From assembly GCF_036967205.1 (NCBI RefSeq), contig NZ_CP146022.1, positions 5,952,001-6,016,000 on the forward strand: DNA of 64,000 nt. The letters are read 5' to 3'. This document shows, piece by piece, positions 12,094 to 21,582 of the stretch. The notes under the pieces were generated by a model, which saw nothing but the letters and a program-made list of their open reading frames with translations, ran no database searches and was not told the origin of the DNA. The DNA is from Streptomyces sp. Q6 (GTDB lineage Bacteria; Actinomycetota; Actinomycetes; Streptomycetales; Streptomycetaceae). Every line of letters starts with the position of its first letter. The first letter of the stretch is position 1. Position numbers and translations under genes: made by a program.

Positions 12094-12125
12094 GGTGCCC
12101 GCGGGCTCTTCGGCCCGCGGGCACC
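12094..12125 (+). terminator. Intercistronic hairpin after the binding-protein gene
   Basis: A perfect 13-bp stem (GGTGCCCGCGGGC pairing with GCCCGCGGGCACC) around a six-base loop lies between the binding-protein stop and the next permease start. There is no T-run. Inside an operon such hairpins act as partial terminators or as 3' stabilisers, giving more binding protein than membrane components. Confidence 0.7.
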
Positions 12126-12138
12126 AGCGCCGGTCCCC

Positions 12139-13146
12139 GTGATCTCGTACATCATCCGCCGACTGATCGCGGCAGTGATCCTGCTGCTGGTCGTCACGGC
12201 GGTCACTTTTGCAATCTTCTTCCTGCTGCCACGGCTCGCCGGCCAGACCGCCGACCAGCTCGCGCAGCAGTACATCGGCAAGAGCCCCTCGGCCGCCGAC
12301 ATCGCGGCCGTCAAGCACAACCTGGGACTCGACCAGCCGGTCTACCTCCAGTACTGGCACTTCATCAAGGGGATCGTCTCCGGGGCCTCGTACCAGTTCG
12401 GCCCCACCACGCTGCACTGCGACGCGCCGTGCTTCGGCTACTCGTTCAAGAACCACATTCCTGTGTGGCCCGAACTCACCGACCGGCTGCCGACCACTGT
12501 GTCGCTCATCGTCGGCGCCGCGGTGCTCTGGCTGCTCTCCGGTGTGGCGGTCGGTGTGATCTCGGCGCTCAAGCCCGGATCCATCTTCGACCGTACGTTC
12601 ATGGGTATCGCCCTCGCGGGCGTCTCGATGCCCATCTTCTTCACCGGTCAGCTGGCGCTGCTGCTCTTCACCTACCAGTGGCCGATCTTCGGCCGCACCT
12701 ATGTCCCCTTCACCGAGAACCCGGCGCAGTGGGCCAACACGCTGTTCCCAGCGTGGTGTTCGCTCGCGCTGCTGTACTCCGCCATCTACGCCCGGCTCAC
12801 CCGCTCGGGCATGCTGGAGACGATGAACGAGGACTTCATCCGCACCGCGCGCGCCAAGGGCCTGCCCGAGCGCACCGTGGTCGGACGGCACGGCCTGCGG
12901 GCCGCGCTGACCCCCATCATCACGGTCTTCGGCATGGACATCGGGCTGCTGTTCGGCGGTGCCGTGCTCACCGAGAAGGTCTTCTCGCTGCACGGCATCG
13001 GCGAGTACGCGGTGCAGGGCATCACCGACAACGACCTGCCGAAGGTGCTCGGCGTGACCCTGCTCGCCGCGTTCTTCGTCGTCCTGTGCAACCTTCTGGT
13101 GGACCTTCTCTACGCCGCCGCCGACCCGCGGGTGAGGCTCTCGTGA
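12139..13146 (+). CDS. Oligopeptide/dipeptide ABC transporter permease (OppB/DppB type)
   Basis: The second permease, 335 residues with six predicted membrane helices. The start SYIIRRLIAAVILLLVVTAVTF is the typical OppB first helix. The EAA loop is EDFIRTARAKGLPERTVVGRHGLR. The extracellular loop between helices 1 and 2 carries two Cys residues (HCDAPC) not usual in the family. The GTG follows the hairpin by 13 bases, and the stop overlaps the next gene's GTG by four bases, so the two are translationally coupled. Confidence 0.92.
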   Translation: MISYIIRRLIAAVILLLVVTAVTFAIFFLLPRLAGQTADQLAQQYIGKSPSAADIAAVKHNLGLDQPVYLQYWHFIKGIVSGASYQFGPTTLHCDAPCFGYSFKNHIPVWPELTDRLPTTVSLIVGAAVLWLLSGVAVGVISALKPGSIFDRTFMGIALAGVSMPIFFTGQLALLLFTYQWPIFGRTYVPFTENPAQWANTLFPAWCSLALLYSAIYARLTRSGMLETMNEDFIRTARAKGLPERTVVGRHGLRAALTPIITVFGMDIGLLFGGAVLTEKVFSLHGIGEYAVQGITDNDLPKVLGVTLLAAFFVVLCNLLVDLLYAAADPRVRLS

Positions 13147-14237
13147 CCGAACTGTCCAAAACCGGCGCGGCCGTCGGCGAGCCCGTGAGCAGCACGCCCG
13201 CGCCCACCTCGTTCCTCGAGGTGCGCGACCTGAAGGTGCACTTCCCGACCGACGACGGCCTCGTGAAGTCCGTCGACGGGCTGAGCTTCTCCCTGGAGAA
13301 GGGCGAGACGCTCTCCATCGTCGGCGAGTCCGGCTCCGGCAAGTCGGTCACGTCGCTGGCGATCATGGGCCTGCACCGGCTCGGCGCCCGCGGCAAGAAC
13401 GTGCAGATGTCCGGTGAGATCTGGCTCGACGGCAAGGAACTGATCTCCGCCGCCCCGGACGACGTGCGCAGGCTGCGCGGCCGGGACATGGCGATGATCT
13501 TCCAGGATCCGCTGTCGGCGATGCACCCGTACTACACGATCGGCAACCAGATCGTGGAGGCGTACCGCATCCACAACGACGTCAGCAAGAAGGTCGCGCG
13601 CAGGCGCGCCGTCGAACTCCTGGACCGCGTCGGCATTCCCGAGCCCGCCAAGCGCGTCGACAGCTACCCGCACGAGTTCTCCGGCGGTATGCGCCAGCGC
13701 GCCATGATCGCGATGTCGCTGGCCAACAACCCGCAGCTGCTCATCGCGGACGAGCCGACCACCGCGCTCGACGTCACCGTGCAGGCGCAGATCCTCGACC
13801 TGATCCGGGACCTCCAGCAGGAGTTCGAGTCGGCGGTCGTCCTCATCACCCACGACCTGGGTGTGGTGGCCGAGATCGCCGACCAGGTGCTCGTCATGTA
13901 CGGCGGCCGGTGCGTGGAGCGCGGGCCGGTGCACGAGGTCTTCGAGGTGCCCCAGCACCCGTACACCTGGGGTCTGCTGGGCTCGATGCCGCGCATCGAC
14001 CGGCAGCAGACGGACCGGCTCGTGCCGGTCAAGGGCCAGCCGCCGAGCCTCATCAACGTGCCGTCCGGCTGCGCCTTCCACCCGCGCTGCCCGTACGCGG
14101 ACGTTCCCAAGGGCGGGGTCACCCGCACCGAGCGCCCCGAACTGCGCCTCGCGGACGGCGGACACTACTCCGCCTGCCACCTCTCGCCCGAGGACCGCAC
14201 GCGGATCTGGACCGAAGAGATTGCGCCGAAGCTGTGA
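13143..14237 (+). CDS. Peptide ABC transporter ATP-binding protein (OppD/DppD type)
   Basis: A 364-residue ATPase of the importer. It has Walker A GESGSGKS (residues 61-68), the signature FSGGMRQR, Walker [13 protein letters not shown] and the switch His in LITHDLG. The C-terminal oligopeptide-transporter extension has the Cys cluster seen in OppD/F proteins ([16 protein letters not shown]), which binds a 4Fe-4S cluster in some relatives. The GTG overlaps the upstream permease stop, and its own stop overlaps the next GTG. Confidence 0.93.
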   Translation: MTELSKTGAAVGEPVSSTPAPTSFLEVRDLKVHFPTDDGLVKSVDGLSFSLEKGETLSIVGESGSGKSVTSLAIMGLHRLGARGKNVQMSGEIWLDGKELISAAPDDVRRLRGRDMAMIFQDPLSAMHPYYTIGNQIVEAYRIHNDVSKKVARRRAVELLDRVGIPEPAKRVDSYPHEFSGGMRQRAMIAMSLANNPQLLIADEPTTALDVTVQAQILDLIRDLQQEFESAVVLITHDLGVVAEIADQVLVMYGGRCVERGPVHEVFEVPQHPYTWGLLGSMPRIDRQQTDRLVPVKGQPPSLINVPSGCAFHPRCPYADVPKGGVTRTERPELRLADGGHYSACHLSPEDRTRIWTEEIAPKL

Positions 14238-15682
14238 GTGACACCGAGTCTGTGGACGAGAAGAAGACGGCCGACATCCCCGCCCAGGCGACCTCGCCCG
14301 AGGACCGGGACGTGCTGCTCGAGGTCAAGGGCCTCGTCAAGCACTTCCCGATCAAGAAGGGCGTGCTGCAGCGGACGGTTGCCGCGGTGAAGGCCGTCGA
14401 CGGCATCGACTTCCAGGTCAGGCGCGGCGAGACGCTCGGCGTCGTCGGCGAGTCCGGCTGCGGCAAGTCGACGATGGGCCGGGTCATCACGCGGCTGCTC
14501 GAACCGACCGGCGGGTCGATCGAGTTCGAGGGCAAGGACATCACGCATCTGAAGTCCGGCGGCATGCGTCCGCTGCGCCGCGACATCCAGATGATCTTCC
14601 AGGACCCGTACGGCTCGCTGAACCCGCGCCACACCATCGGCTCGATCGTCTCGGCGCCGTTCCGGCTCCAGGGCGAGACGCCCGAGGGCGGCGTGAAGAA
14701 GGAGGTCCAGCGCCTCCTGGAGCTGGTCGGCCTGAACCCGGAGCACTTCAACCGCTACCCGCACGAGTTCTCCGGCGGTCAGCGCCAGCGCATCGGCATC
14801 GCCCGCGCGCTGGCCCTCAAGCCGAAGCTCGTGGTCGCGGACGAGCCGGTCTCGGCGCTCGACGTCTCCATCCAGGCGCAGGTCGTCAACCTCCTCGACG
14901 ATCTCCAGGACGAGCTCGGTCTCACGTACGTGATCATCGCGCACGACCTCTCGGTCATCCGGCACGTCTCGGACCGGATCGCCGTGATGTACCTGGGCAA
15001 GATCGTGGAGCTCGCCGACCGCAACGACCTGTACGCGTCGCCGATGCACCCGTACACGAAGGCGCTGCTGTCCGCCGTCCCGGTCCCGGACCCCAAGCGG
15101 CGCGGTGCCAAGAGCGAGCGCATCCTGCTGCGCGGCGACGTCCCCTCGCCGATCTCCCCGCCCTCCGGCTGCCGTTTCCACACGCGCTGCTGGAAGGCGA
15201 CGGACATCTGCGCGACCCAGGAGCCGCCGCTGCTCCAGCTCGCGTCCGGTCACCAGGTGGCCTGCCACCACCCGGAGAACGCGGCGGACCAGGCCCCCGA
15301 GGACACCAAGCTGCTCTCGGTGGCCAAGGAGGCGGCGATCGACGTGATCACGGTCCCGTCGACGCCGGAAGCGGTGGCGGAACCGGAAGCGGTGGCCGAG
15401 CCGGAAGCGGTGACCGAACCGGAAGCGGTGGTGGAACCGGAAGCGGTGGCTACGTCGGAGGCCCCGGCCGAGACGGCCGCTGAGCCCGAGGCCGCGTCCG
15501 AGCCGGAGGCGGCGGCTCAGCCGGAGCCGGCGTCGGAGCCGGAGTCGGCGTCGGAGTCGGAGTCGGATTCGGTGTCTTCGGAACCGGAGTCCGAGCCGGC
15601 CTCCGCGCCCGAGCCCGAGCCCGCCGGCGAGCCGGCCTCCGAGCCCGAGCCCGAGCCCGCTGCCGAGGCCGACAAGAAGTAG
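14234..15682 (+). CDS. Peptide ABC transporter ATP-binding protein (OppF type) with acidic Glu/Pro/Ala tail
   Basis: The second ATPase, 482 residues. Walker A is GESGCGKS (72-79), the signature FSGGQRQR, Walker [13 protein letters not shown]. The OppF C-terminal Cys segment is [11 protein letters not shown] and VACHHP. From about residue 376 to the end there is a roughly 105-residue low-complexity tail made of EAV-xEP units followed by ExEP and SES blocks. It makes the protein far longer than the usual 330-residue OppF. The tail is strongly acidic and probably disordered. The GTG start overlaps the previous stop. Confidence 0.92.
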   Translation: MSDTESVDEKKTADIPAQATSPEDRDVLLEVKGLVKHFPIKKGVLQRTVAAVKAVDGIDFQVRRGETLGVVGESGCGKSTMGRVITRLLEPTGGSIEFEGKDITHLKSGGMRPLRRDIQMIFQDPYGSLNPRHTIGSIVSAPFRLQGETPEGGVKKEVQRLLELVGLNPEHFNRYPHEFSGGQRQRIGIARALALKPKLVVADEPVSALDVSIQAQVVNLLDDLQDELGLTYVIIAHDLSVIRHVSDRIAVMYLGKIVELADRNDLYASPMHPYTKALLSAVPVPDPKRRGAKSERILLRGDVPSPISPPSGCRFHTRCWKATDICATQEPPLLQLASGHQVACHHPENAADQAPEDTKLLSVAKEAAIDVITVPSTPEAVAEPEAVAEPEAVTEPEAVVEPEAVATSEAPAETAAEPEAASEPEAAAQPEPASEPESASESESDSVSSEPESEPASAPEPEPAGEPASEPEPEPAAEADKK

Positions 15683-15687
15683 CGCGC

Positions 15688-15720
15688 ACGCCGCACCGGG
15701 GCCCCGCCCCGGTGCGGCGT
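15688..15720 (+). terminator. Terminator of the peptide transporter operon
   Basis: A perfect 14-bp stem (ACGCCGCACCGGGG pairing with CCCCGGTGCGGCGT) with a five-base loop begins six bases after the last ABC gene's stop. There is no T-run, as is common in Streptomyces. Confidence 0.8.
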
Positions 15721-15751
15721 CGGCTCGACCGGCGGCTCGTGCGGCGGCCCA

Positions 15752-15773
15752 ACATGACCCAGAAGGGTCATGT
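15752..15773. promoter_or_regulatory. Operator-like perfect palindrome upstream of the M1 peptidase
   Basis: Nine-base arms ACATGACCC and GGGTCATGT match exactly around a four-base AGAA spacer. It is not followed by a T-run, lies after the operon terminator and about 73 bases before the peptidase ATG. Between it and the gene is a smaller dyad, GGTGT/ACACC (15803-15817). Together these look like a controlled promoter. Confidence 0.5.
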
Positions 15774-15845
15774 ACACGCCGCGCCCCGAACGGCAGTGTC
15801 TCGGTGTCCGATACACCGGAACACGCTCGAAAGGGACGCACGCCC

Positions 15846-17243
15846 ATGGCACTCTCCCGTTCGGCACGCCTGGCCGCCCTCACCGTCGCGGCCGCATCCT
15901 TCTGCCTGATCGCCGCCTCGCCCGCCCCCACCCCCGGCTCCGACGGCATCGGCGACCCGTACTTCCCGCAGCTCGGCAACGGCGGCTTCGACGCCCGCCA
16001 CTACGCCCTCGACGTGGCGTACGACCCCGACACGGACCGCCTCGACGGCCGCACGACCCTCACCGCGCGTGCCACCCAGAACCTCTCCTCCTTCGACCTC
16101 GACCTCCAGAAGCTGACGGTCACGAAGATCGAGGTGAACGGCAGACGCGCCGGGTTCACGCGCACCGGCGACGAGATCGTCGTCACGCCCCGCACCGCGC
16201 TGCGCAAGGGCAACACCTTCACCGTCGCCGTCACCTACGGCGGCGTCCCCGAAGCGCTCAGCGGCCCCATCGTCTTCGGCTCCGACTACGGCTGGATGAA
16301 GACCCCCGACGGCGTCTTCGTCGCGTGCGAACCGAACGCCGCCTCCACCTGGTTCCCGTCCAGCGACCACCCCGCCGACAAGGCCACGTACGACATCAGG
16401 ATCAAGGCGCCCAAGGGCCTGACCGGTGTCTCGAACGGCCGGCTCGTCGGCACGTACGACACCAAGGACGGCGCCTCGACCGTCCACCACTGGCGCGAGA
16501 CGAAGCCCATGGCGACCTATCTCGCGACCGCGACCATCGGTACGTTCGACGTGAAGACCGGCACGACCCCGGGCGGCACGCCCATCTACGTGGCCATCGA
16601 CCCGGTCCTCGCGGGCAGCAACAGCGTCGACGTGTACGCGGTGACCGCCGAGGCCACCGACTACTGGTCGCAGGTCTTCGGCCCGTACCCCTTCGAGGAG
16701 ACGGGCGCGATCGTCGACGACATGCCGCAGGCCGGGTTCTCCCTGGAGACCCAGTCCAAGCCCATCTACTCCGCCGTCCGCTCCGAGTCGACGATCGTGC
16801 ACGAGCTGGCCCACCAGTGGTTCGGCGACTCCGTCTCCGTCGAGCAGTGGAAGAACATCTGGCTCAACGAGGGCTTCGCCACCTACGCGCAGTGGCTGTG
16901 GTCCGAGCACAAGGGCGTCCGCTCCGCCCACGACTCGTTCCAGGCGGGCTACGACTCCCGCCCCGCCACGTCCACGTTCTGGCAGACGAAGATCGGTGAC
17001 CCGCAGCGCGACACGATGTTCGTCTCCGCCGTCTACCAGCGCGGCGCGATGACGCTCCAGATGCTGCGCGAGCGCATCGGCGACAAGGCGTTCTTCAAAC
17101 TGCTGCCGGACTGGACGCGCCTGAACCGCTACGGCAACGCGAACACGGACGACTTCATCGCCCTCGCCGAGCGGGTCTCCGGGCAGCAGCTCGACGATCT
17201 CTTCGACACCTGGCTGTTCACCACGGGCAAGCCGAGTCTGTAG
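15846..17243 (+). CDS. Secreted M1-family zinc metallopeptidase
   Basis: A 465-residue exported aminopeptidase-type enzyme. The N-terminus is a signal peptide (hydrophobic to about residue 27, with an Ala-Ser-Pro cleavage region). An N-terminal beta domain starts DARHYALDVAYD. The gluzincin motif is HELAH (319-323) with the third zinc ligand Glu342 in NEGFATY. The GAMEN-type exopeptidase motif is replaced by a GFSLETQ segment, as in many short actinobacterial homologues. The C-terminal ARM domain of long M1 enzymes is missing. GAAAGGGA precedes the ATG. Its position next to a peptide importer suggests peptide scavenging. Confidence 0.9.
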   Translation: MALSRSARLAALTVAAASFCLIAASPAPTPGSDGIGDPYFPQLGNGGFDARHYALDVAYDPDTDRLDGRTTLTARATQNLSSFDLDLQKLTVTKIEVNGRRAGFTRTGDEIVVTPRTALRKGNTFTVAVTYGGVPEALSGPIVFGSDYGWMKTPDGVFVACEPNAASTWFPSSDHPADKATYDIRIKAPKGLTGVSNGRLVGTYDTKDGASTVHHWRETKPMATYLATATIGTFDVKTGTTPGGTPIYVAIDPVLAGSNSVDVYAVTAEATDYWSQVFGPYPFEETGAIVDDMPQAGFSLETQSKPIYSAVRSESTIVHELAHQWFGDSVSVEQWKNIWLNEGFATYAQWLWSEHKGVRSAHDSFQAGYDSRPATSTFWQTKIGDPQRDTMFVSAVYQRGAMTLQMLRERIGDKAFFKLLPDWTRLNRYGNANTDDFIALAERVSGQQLDDLFDTWLFTTGKPSL

Positions 17244-17271
17244 CCGCCTGCCCGGCAGGTAAGAATGTCGG

Positions 17272-17943
17272 GTGCTTGAGGAACTCTTCACCCCCTCCGT
17301 CCAGCATTGGCTCGACCTCATCGGGATCTTCGTCTTCGCGATCTCCGGTGCCCTGATGGCGGTCCGCAAGAACTGGGACGTCTTCGGCATCGCCGCGCTC
17401 GCCGAGGCCACCGCGCTGGGCGGAGGGCTGTTCCGCGACCTGGTCATCGGCGCGGTGCCGCCCGCCGCGTTCACCGACCTCGGCTACTTCATCACCCCGC
17501 TGTTCGCCGCCGCCCTCGTCTTCTTCCTGCACCCCGAGGTCGAGCGCACCCAGACGGCCGTGAACATCTTCGACGCGGCGGGCCTCGGCCTGTTCTGCGT
17601 CACCGGCACGACGAAGGCGTACGACTACGGCCTCGGCCTCACCGCATCGGCGGCCCTCGGCCTCGCCACGGCCGTCGGCGGCGGTGTGGCGCGCGACATC
17701 ATCGCCAACGAGGTGCCGTCGCTCGTCCGCTGGGACCGCGACCTCTACGCCGTCCCGGCCATGGTCGGCGCCGCGATCGTCGTCCTGTGCATCCGCTTCG
17801 ACGCCCTGACCGGCGTCACCAGCGGCATCGCGGTCGTCGTCGCCTTCGTCCTGCGGCTCCTCGCGATGCGCTACCACTGGCGCGCCCCGCGCGCCTGGAA
17901 CCGCAGGTCGACGGCGGTCGAGGTGACGGAGGAGACGCCGTAG
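17272..17943 (+). CDS. TRIC/UPF0126 (YadS-like) membrane channel protein
   Basis: A 223-residue integral membrane protein with about seven helices. It has the duplicated UPF0126 glycine-rich repeat, first as AISGALMAVRKNWD followed by GGGLFRDLVIGAVPP, then as AAGLGLFCVTGTTKA followed by GGGVARDIIANEVP. Prokaryotic relatives are trimeric potassium or cation channels. The GTG has no clear SD; an AT-rich TAAGAAT lies five bases upstream, compatible with a leaderless message. It is 28 bases downstream of the M1 peptidase. Confidence 0.85.
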   Translation: MLEELFTPSVQHWLDLIGIFVFAISGALMAVRKNWDVFGIAALAEATALGGGLFRDLVIGAVPPAAFTDLGYFITPLFAAALVFFLHPEVERTQTAVNIFDAAGLGLFCVTGTTKAYDYGLGLTASAALGLATAVGGGVARDIIANEVPSLVRWDRDLYAVPAMVGAAIVVLCIRFDALTGVTSGIAVVVAFVLRLLAMRYHWRAPRAWNRRSTAVEVTEETP

Positions 17944-17956
17944 CCGTTGCGTTGCC

Positions 17957-17990
17957 TACAAAAGCTACCGCTTAGTAGTTAGCTGTTGTA
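17957..17990. promoter_or_regulatory. Imperfect dyad over the thioesterase promoter
   Basis: An unusually AT-rich stretch for this genome. Outer arms TACAA and TTGTA enclose CTAC-cgctta-GTAG, and AGCT tetramers flank the inner arms. It ends 10 bases before the thioesterase ATG and overlaps a plausible -10 (TAGTTA), so it could be an operator for a MarR- or TetR-type repressor. Confidence 0.4.
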
Positions 17991-18000
17991 CGTTTCCGGT

Positions 18001-18893
18001 ATGGCAGACGCAGTATCCACGCAGGACCGTGCGGCGACGACGGTGACGAAGACGGCGACCATCGGCGACAGCGAGTTCGACCGCGACACCGCCGTCACCC
18101 GGCGCGCGGGCGAGCCCGGGGTCTACGACATCGACCTCTCCGCCGGCTGGACGATCATCAACGCCGTCAACGGCGGCTACCTCCTCGCCGTGCTCGGCCG
18201 CGCCCTCGCCGACGCCCTTCCGCACTCCGACCCGTTCACGGTCTCCGCGCACTACCTGACGGCGTCCGCGCCGGGCCCCGCCGTGATCCGCACGGACGTG
18301 GTCCGCTCCGGCCGCACCCTCTCCACCGGCCAGGCCTCGCTGTTCCAGTACGCCGAGGACGGCACCGAGGTCGAGCGGATCCGCGTCCTCGCCTCGTACG
18401 GGGACCTGGACGCGCTCCCCGACGACGTGCGCACCAGCGCGCAGGCCCCGGCCATCCCGCCGATCGACCAGTGCTTCGGCGCGGGCGACGCGCCCGAGGG
18501 GGCGCCCCCGGTGCCCGGCAGCAGCGCGATCACCGACCGGCTCGCGCTCAAGCTCGACCCCTCGACGCTCGGCTGGGCGCTCGGCGCCCCGTCCGGCAAG
18601 GGCGAGATGCGGGCCTGGTTCGGCCTCGCCGACGGCCGGGACGCGGACCCGTTGTCGCTGCTGCTCGCCGTGGACGCGCTGCCGCCCACGGCGTTCGAGA
18701 TGGGCCTCAAGGGCTGGGTGCCGACGGTCGAGCTGACCGTCCACGTGCGCTGCCGCCCCGCGCCCGGCCCGCTCCGCGTGGCCATCACGACGCGGAACCT
18801 GGCCGGCGGCTTCCTGGAGGAGGACGCCGAGGTCTGGGACACCCAGGACCGTCTCGTCGCCCAGTCCCGCCAGCTGGCCCGCGTCCGGCTCGG

Positions 18894-18897
<4 letters not shown>
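18001..18897 (+). CDS. Acyl-CoA thioesterase-like double hotdog protein
   Basis: A 298-residue cytoplasmic protein. The N-terminal half contains INAVNGGYLLAVLGRAL followed by DPFTVSAHYLTASAPGPAVI, the helix-strand pattern of a TesB-like hotdog fold. The C-terminal half repeats it around DALPPTAFEMGLKGWVPTVELTVHVR and GGFLEEDAEVWD. This fits the TesB-like acyl-CoA thioesterase 3 family that hydrolyses acyl-CoA esters; the substrate is not evident. Its stop overlaps the stop of the convergent DinB-like gene by three bases. Confidence 0.75.
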
Positions 18898-19577
<680 letters not shown>

Positions 19578-19626
19578 GGGGGCTCCCTGGGGTCTCGGTG
19601 GCTGTGCCACGCCCCGCACTGTGCCG

Positions 19627-19762
19627 CGATTTCCTGACACCTTCCGTCAGCATTGCCTGCCGCATGACCGGCCGCGTGCGTCGGCGTTACTTGTCGCATG
19701 ACGGGCCGCGTACATCGGCATCACCAGCCGCAGAGTCGGCCGCATGCGTCGGCGTTAGCGGC
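19627..19762. repeat. Degenerate 34-bp tandem repeats between divergent genes
   Basis: Three adjacent 34-base units (19661-19694, 19695-19728, 19729-19762) share the core CGCATGACCGGCCGCGTGCG followed by TCGGCGTTA. The second half of a fourth, more diverged unit can be seen at about 19645-19660 (CGTCAGCATTGCCTGC). The array fills the region between the DinB-like gene and the WYL regulator and ends 22 bases before the regulator's start. It could be a binding array for that regulator or a minisatellite. Confidence 0.75.
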
Positions 19763-19784
19763 CCGTCTGCGGCACGCTGGCCCG

Positions 19785-20762
19785 GTGAAGTCCGATCGCC
19801 TGCTCTCGATCCTGCTCCTCCTCCAGACCCGCGGCCGCGTCCCCGCCCATGAGCTCGCGGACCGTCTGGAGGTCTCCGTGCGGACCATCTACCGGGACGT
19901 CGAGGCGCTGTCCACGGCCGGGGTGCCGGTCTACGCCGAGCGCGGGCGGCACGGCGGCATCGCCCTGCTGCCGGGCTACCGCACCGATGTCACCGGACTG
20001 ACCGCCGACGAGTCCCGCGCCCTGTTCATCCTCGCCGCGCAGGGCGCCCACGCCGCCCTCGGCCTCGACGCCGCCATGAGATCGGCGCTGCGCAAGGTCA
20101 TGGCCGCGCTGCCCGAACCCCACCGCCCCGCCGCCGAGTTGACGAGCCGCCGCATCCTGGTCGAGTCGTCGCGCTGGATGGGGCCGCCGCCCGCCGAGGT
20201 CGACGTCAGCGCCCTCCAGGACGCCGTCTTCGCCGACCGGCGGCTGCGTATCCGCTACCGGCACAGCGGCGCCGACGCCCCGCGCACCTACACCGTCGAC
20301 CCGTACGGACTCGTCTCCAAGGCCGGCGTCTGGTACCTGGTCGCCGACCGGCGCGCGGTGCCCCGCCTCTTCCGCGCCGACCGGATCCACGCCGCGACCC
20401 TCACCGACGCGCCGGTCAAGCGTCGCGAAGGGGTTGAACTCGCCGACGTATGGGCCGTGCTGAAGCGTCAGGTGGAGGTACGGCCGGGCGGCGTGACGGT
20501 CACGGCGCGGGTCCGCCGCAGCCGCTTCGACCTGTTCCTGCGTCTGTGCGGAGGCTCCTTGCTCGCCCGCCCCGACGACGACGGGACCGGCGAGTGGATC
20601 ACGGTCGGGCTCGGCTATCCGGCCGTGGGCGCGGCGCGCCAGCTCCTCCAGTTCGGCGACTCCGTGGAGGTGCTCGAACCCCCGCAGGCGCGCGAGGAAC
20701 TGGCCCGCTGCGCCGCCTCGCTCACCGCTCTGTACGGAGGAACTCCCCGAGCGCGTAGGTGA
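19785..20762 (+). CDS. WYL-domain transcriptional regulator (YafY/DeoR-like)
   Basis: A 325-residue DNA-binding protein. The N-terminal helix-turn-helix is SDRLLSILLLLQTRGRVPAH followed by ELADRLEVSVRTIYRDVEAL, and GRHGGIALLPGYRTDVTGLT follows. The WYL domain includes RIRYRHSGADAPRTYTVDPYG and GVWYLVADR. WYL domains sense nucleic acids or nucleotide ligands in several regulators. The GTG at 19785 starts right at the HTH; the long upstream reading frame runs through the 34-bp repeats and is not credible. Its 3' end overlaps the convergent hydrolase gene by 41 bases. Confidence 0.85.
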   Translation: MKSDRLLSILLLLQTRGRVPAHELADRLEVSVRTIYRDVEALSTAGVPVYAERGRHGGIALLPGYRTDVTGLTADESRALFILAAQGAHAALGLDAAMRSALRKVMAALPEPHRPAAELTSRRILVESSRWMGPPPAEVDVSALQDAVFADRRLRIRYRHSGADAPRTYTVDPYGLVSKAGVWYLVADRRAVPRLFRADRIHAATLTDAPVKRREGVELADVWAVLKRQVEVRPGGVTVTARVRRSRFDLFLRLCGGSLLARPDDDGTGEWITVGLGYPAVGAARQLLQFGDSVEVLEPPQAREELARCAASLTALYGGTPRARR

Positions 20763-21564
20763 GTTCGGCCGGAGCGTCCTCCTGGACGAGGTGCCCCGCG
20801 CCCTCGATGATCCGCAGCTCGGCGCCGGGGATCAGCTCGGCCAGCTCGTGTCCCCTGGCGGCCGGGATCCAGGTGTCGTCGGCGCCCCAGCAGATCAGGA
20901 CGGGCAGGTCGAGTTCCCCGTAACGGCCTTGGATGTCGTCCGTGCCGGCACCCGGGGCGTTCTGCTCGATCTGGCGGTAGAAGGAGTCCCGGCCGGACTC
21001 GGTCAGCCACGGCGCGACGAGCCGCGCGTGCGTGTCGGGGTGCAGGCCCTGGCTGCTGCCGGAGCTGATGTACCGGTGCATCAGCGCCTCGTGCAGATCG
21101 GGCGGCAACTGCCGGAAGACATCGCCCTGTTCGACGAAGAGCCGGTACGTGGGGGAGCCCCATGGCGCGATCGCCACCGGGTCGACCAGGGCGAGCCGCG
21201 CGTAGGCGGCGCCGTGCAGCAGGTGCGCCCGCAGTGCGACGGCCCCGCCGACGTCATGGGCGACGACGGCCGGCCGGTCGAGCCCCCAGTGACCGAGCAG
21301 TTCGGCGAAGACACGGGCCTGCGCGTCGAGCGAGAGGTCCTGCCCCGGGTGCATCGCGGACTGCCCGTATCCCGGCAAGTCCCAGACGAACACGCGGTGT
21401 CCGGCGGCCAGCGCCCGCGCCGGGCCACGCCAGACGTACGACGAGAACGGCGTGCCGTGGACGAGGACCACGGGCGGCGCGTCCTCCGGGCCGAGCGCGG
21501 CCCACCGGATCTCGCCGGACGAGCTGGAGTAGCTGCGGTCGAGGGTCCATGCGGCTGCTGTCAT
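20722..21564 (-). CDS. Alpha/beta hydrolase with Asp nucleophile (haloalkane dehalogenase/epoxide hydrolase-like)
   Basis: A 280-residue soluble hydrolase. The oxyanion region HGTPFSSYVWR is followed by the nucleophile elbow VAHDVGGAVAL, where the nucleophile is Asp104 and not Ser. The general acid region is CWGADDTWIP (Asp229/230) and the catalytic His is His258 in GAGHLVQED. An Asp nucleophile is typical of haloalkane dehalogenases and epoxide hydrolases. It lies 18 bases behind a TetR regulator gene on the same strand, so the regulator probably controls it. Confidence 0.82.
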   Translation of the reverse strand: MTAAAWTLDRSYSSSSGEIRWAALGPEDAPPVVLVHGTPFSSYVWRGPARALAAGHRVFVWDLPGYGQSAMHPGQDLSLDAQARVFAELLGHWGLDRPAVVAHDVGGAVALRAHLLHGAAYARLALVDPVAIAPWGSPTYRLFVEQGDVFRQLPPDLHEALMHRYISSGSSQGLHPDTHARLVAPWLTESGRDSFYRQIEQNAPGAGTDDIQGRYGELDLPVLICWGADDTWIPAARGHELAELIPGAELRIIEGAGHLVQEDAPAELTYALGEFLRTER

Positions 21565-21582
21565 GACCGAAAGGCTAGTAGC

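Noticed and set aside
10324-12993. Long antisense reading frame of about 890 codons opposite the peptide transporter genes
   Set aside because: It runs antisense through well-supported ABC genes; its composition (Arg, Val, Asp, Leu repeats) is the usual artefact of high-GC DNA where stops are rare.
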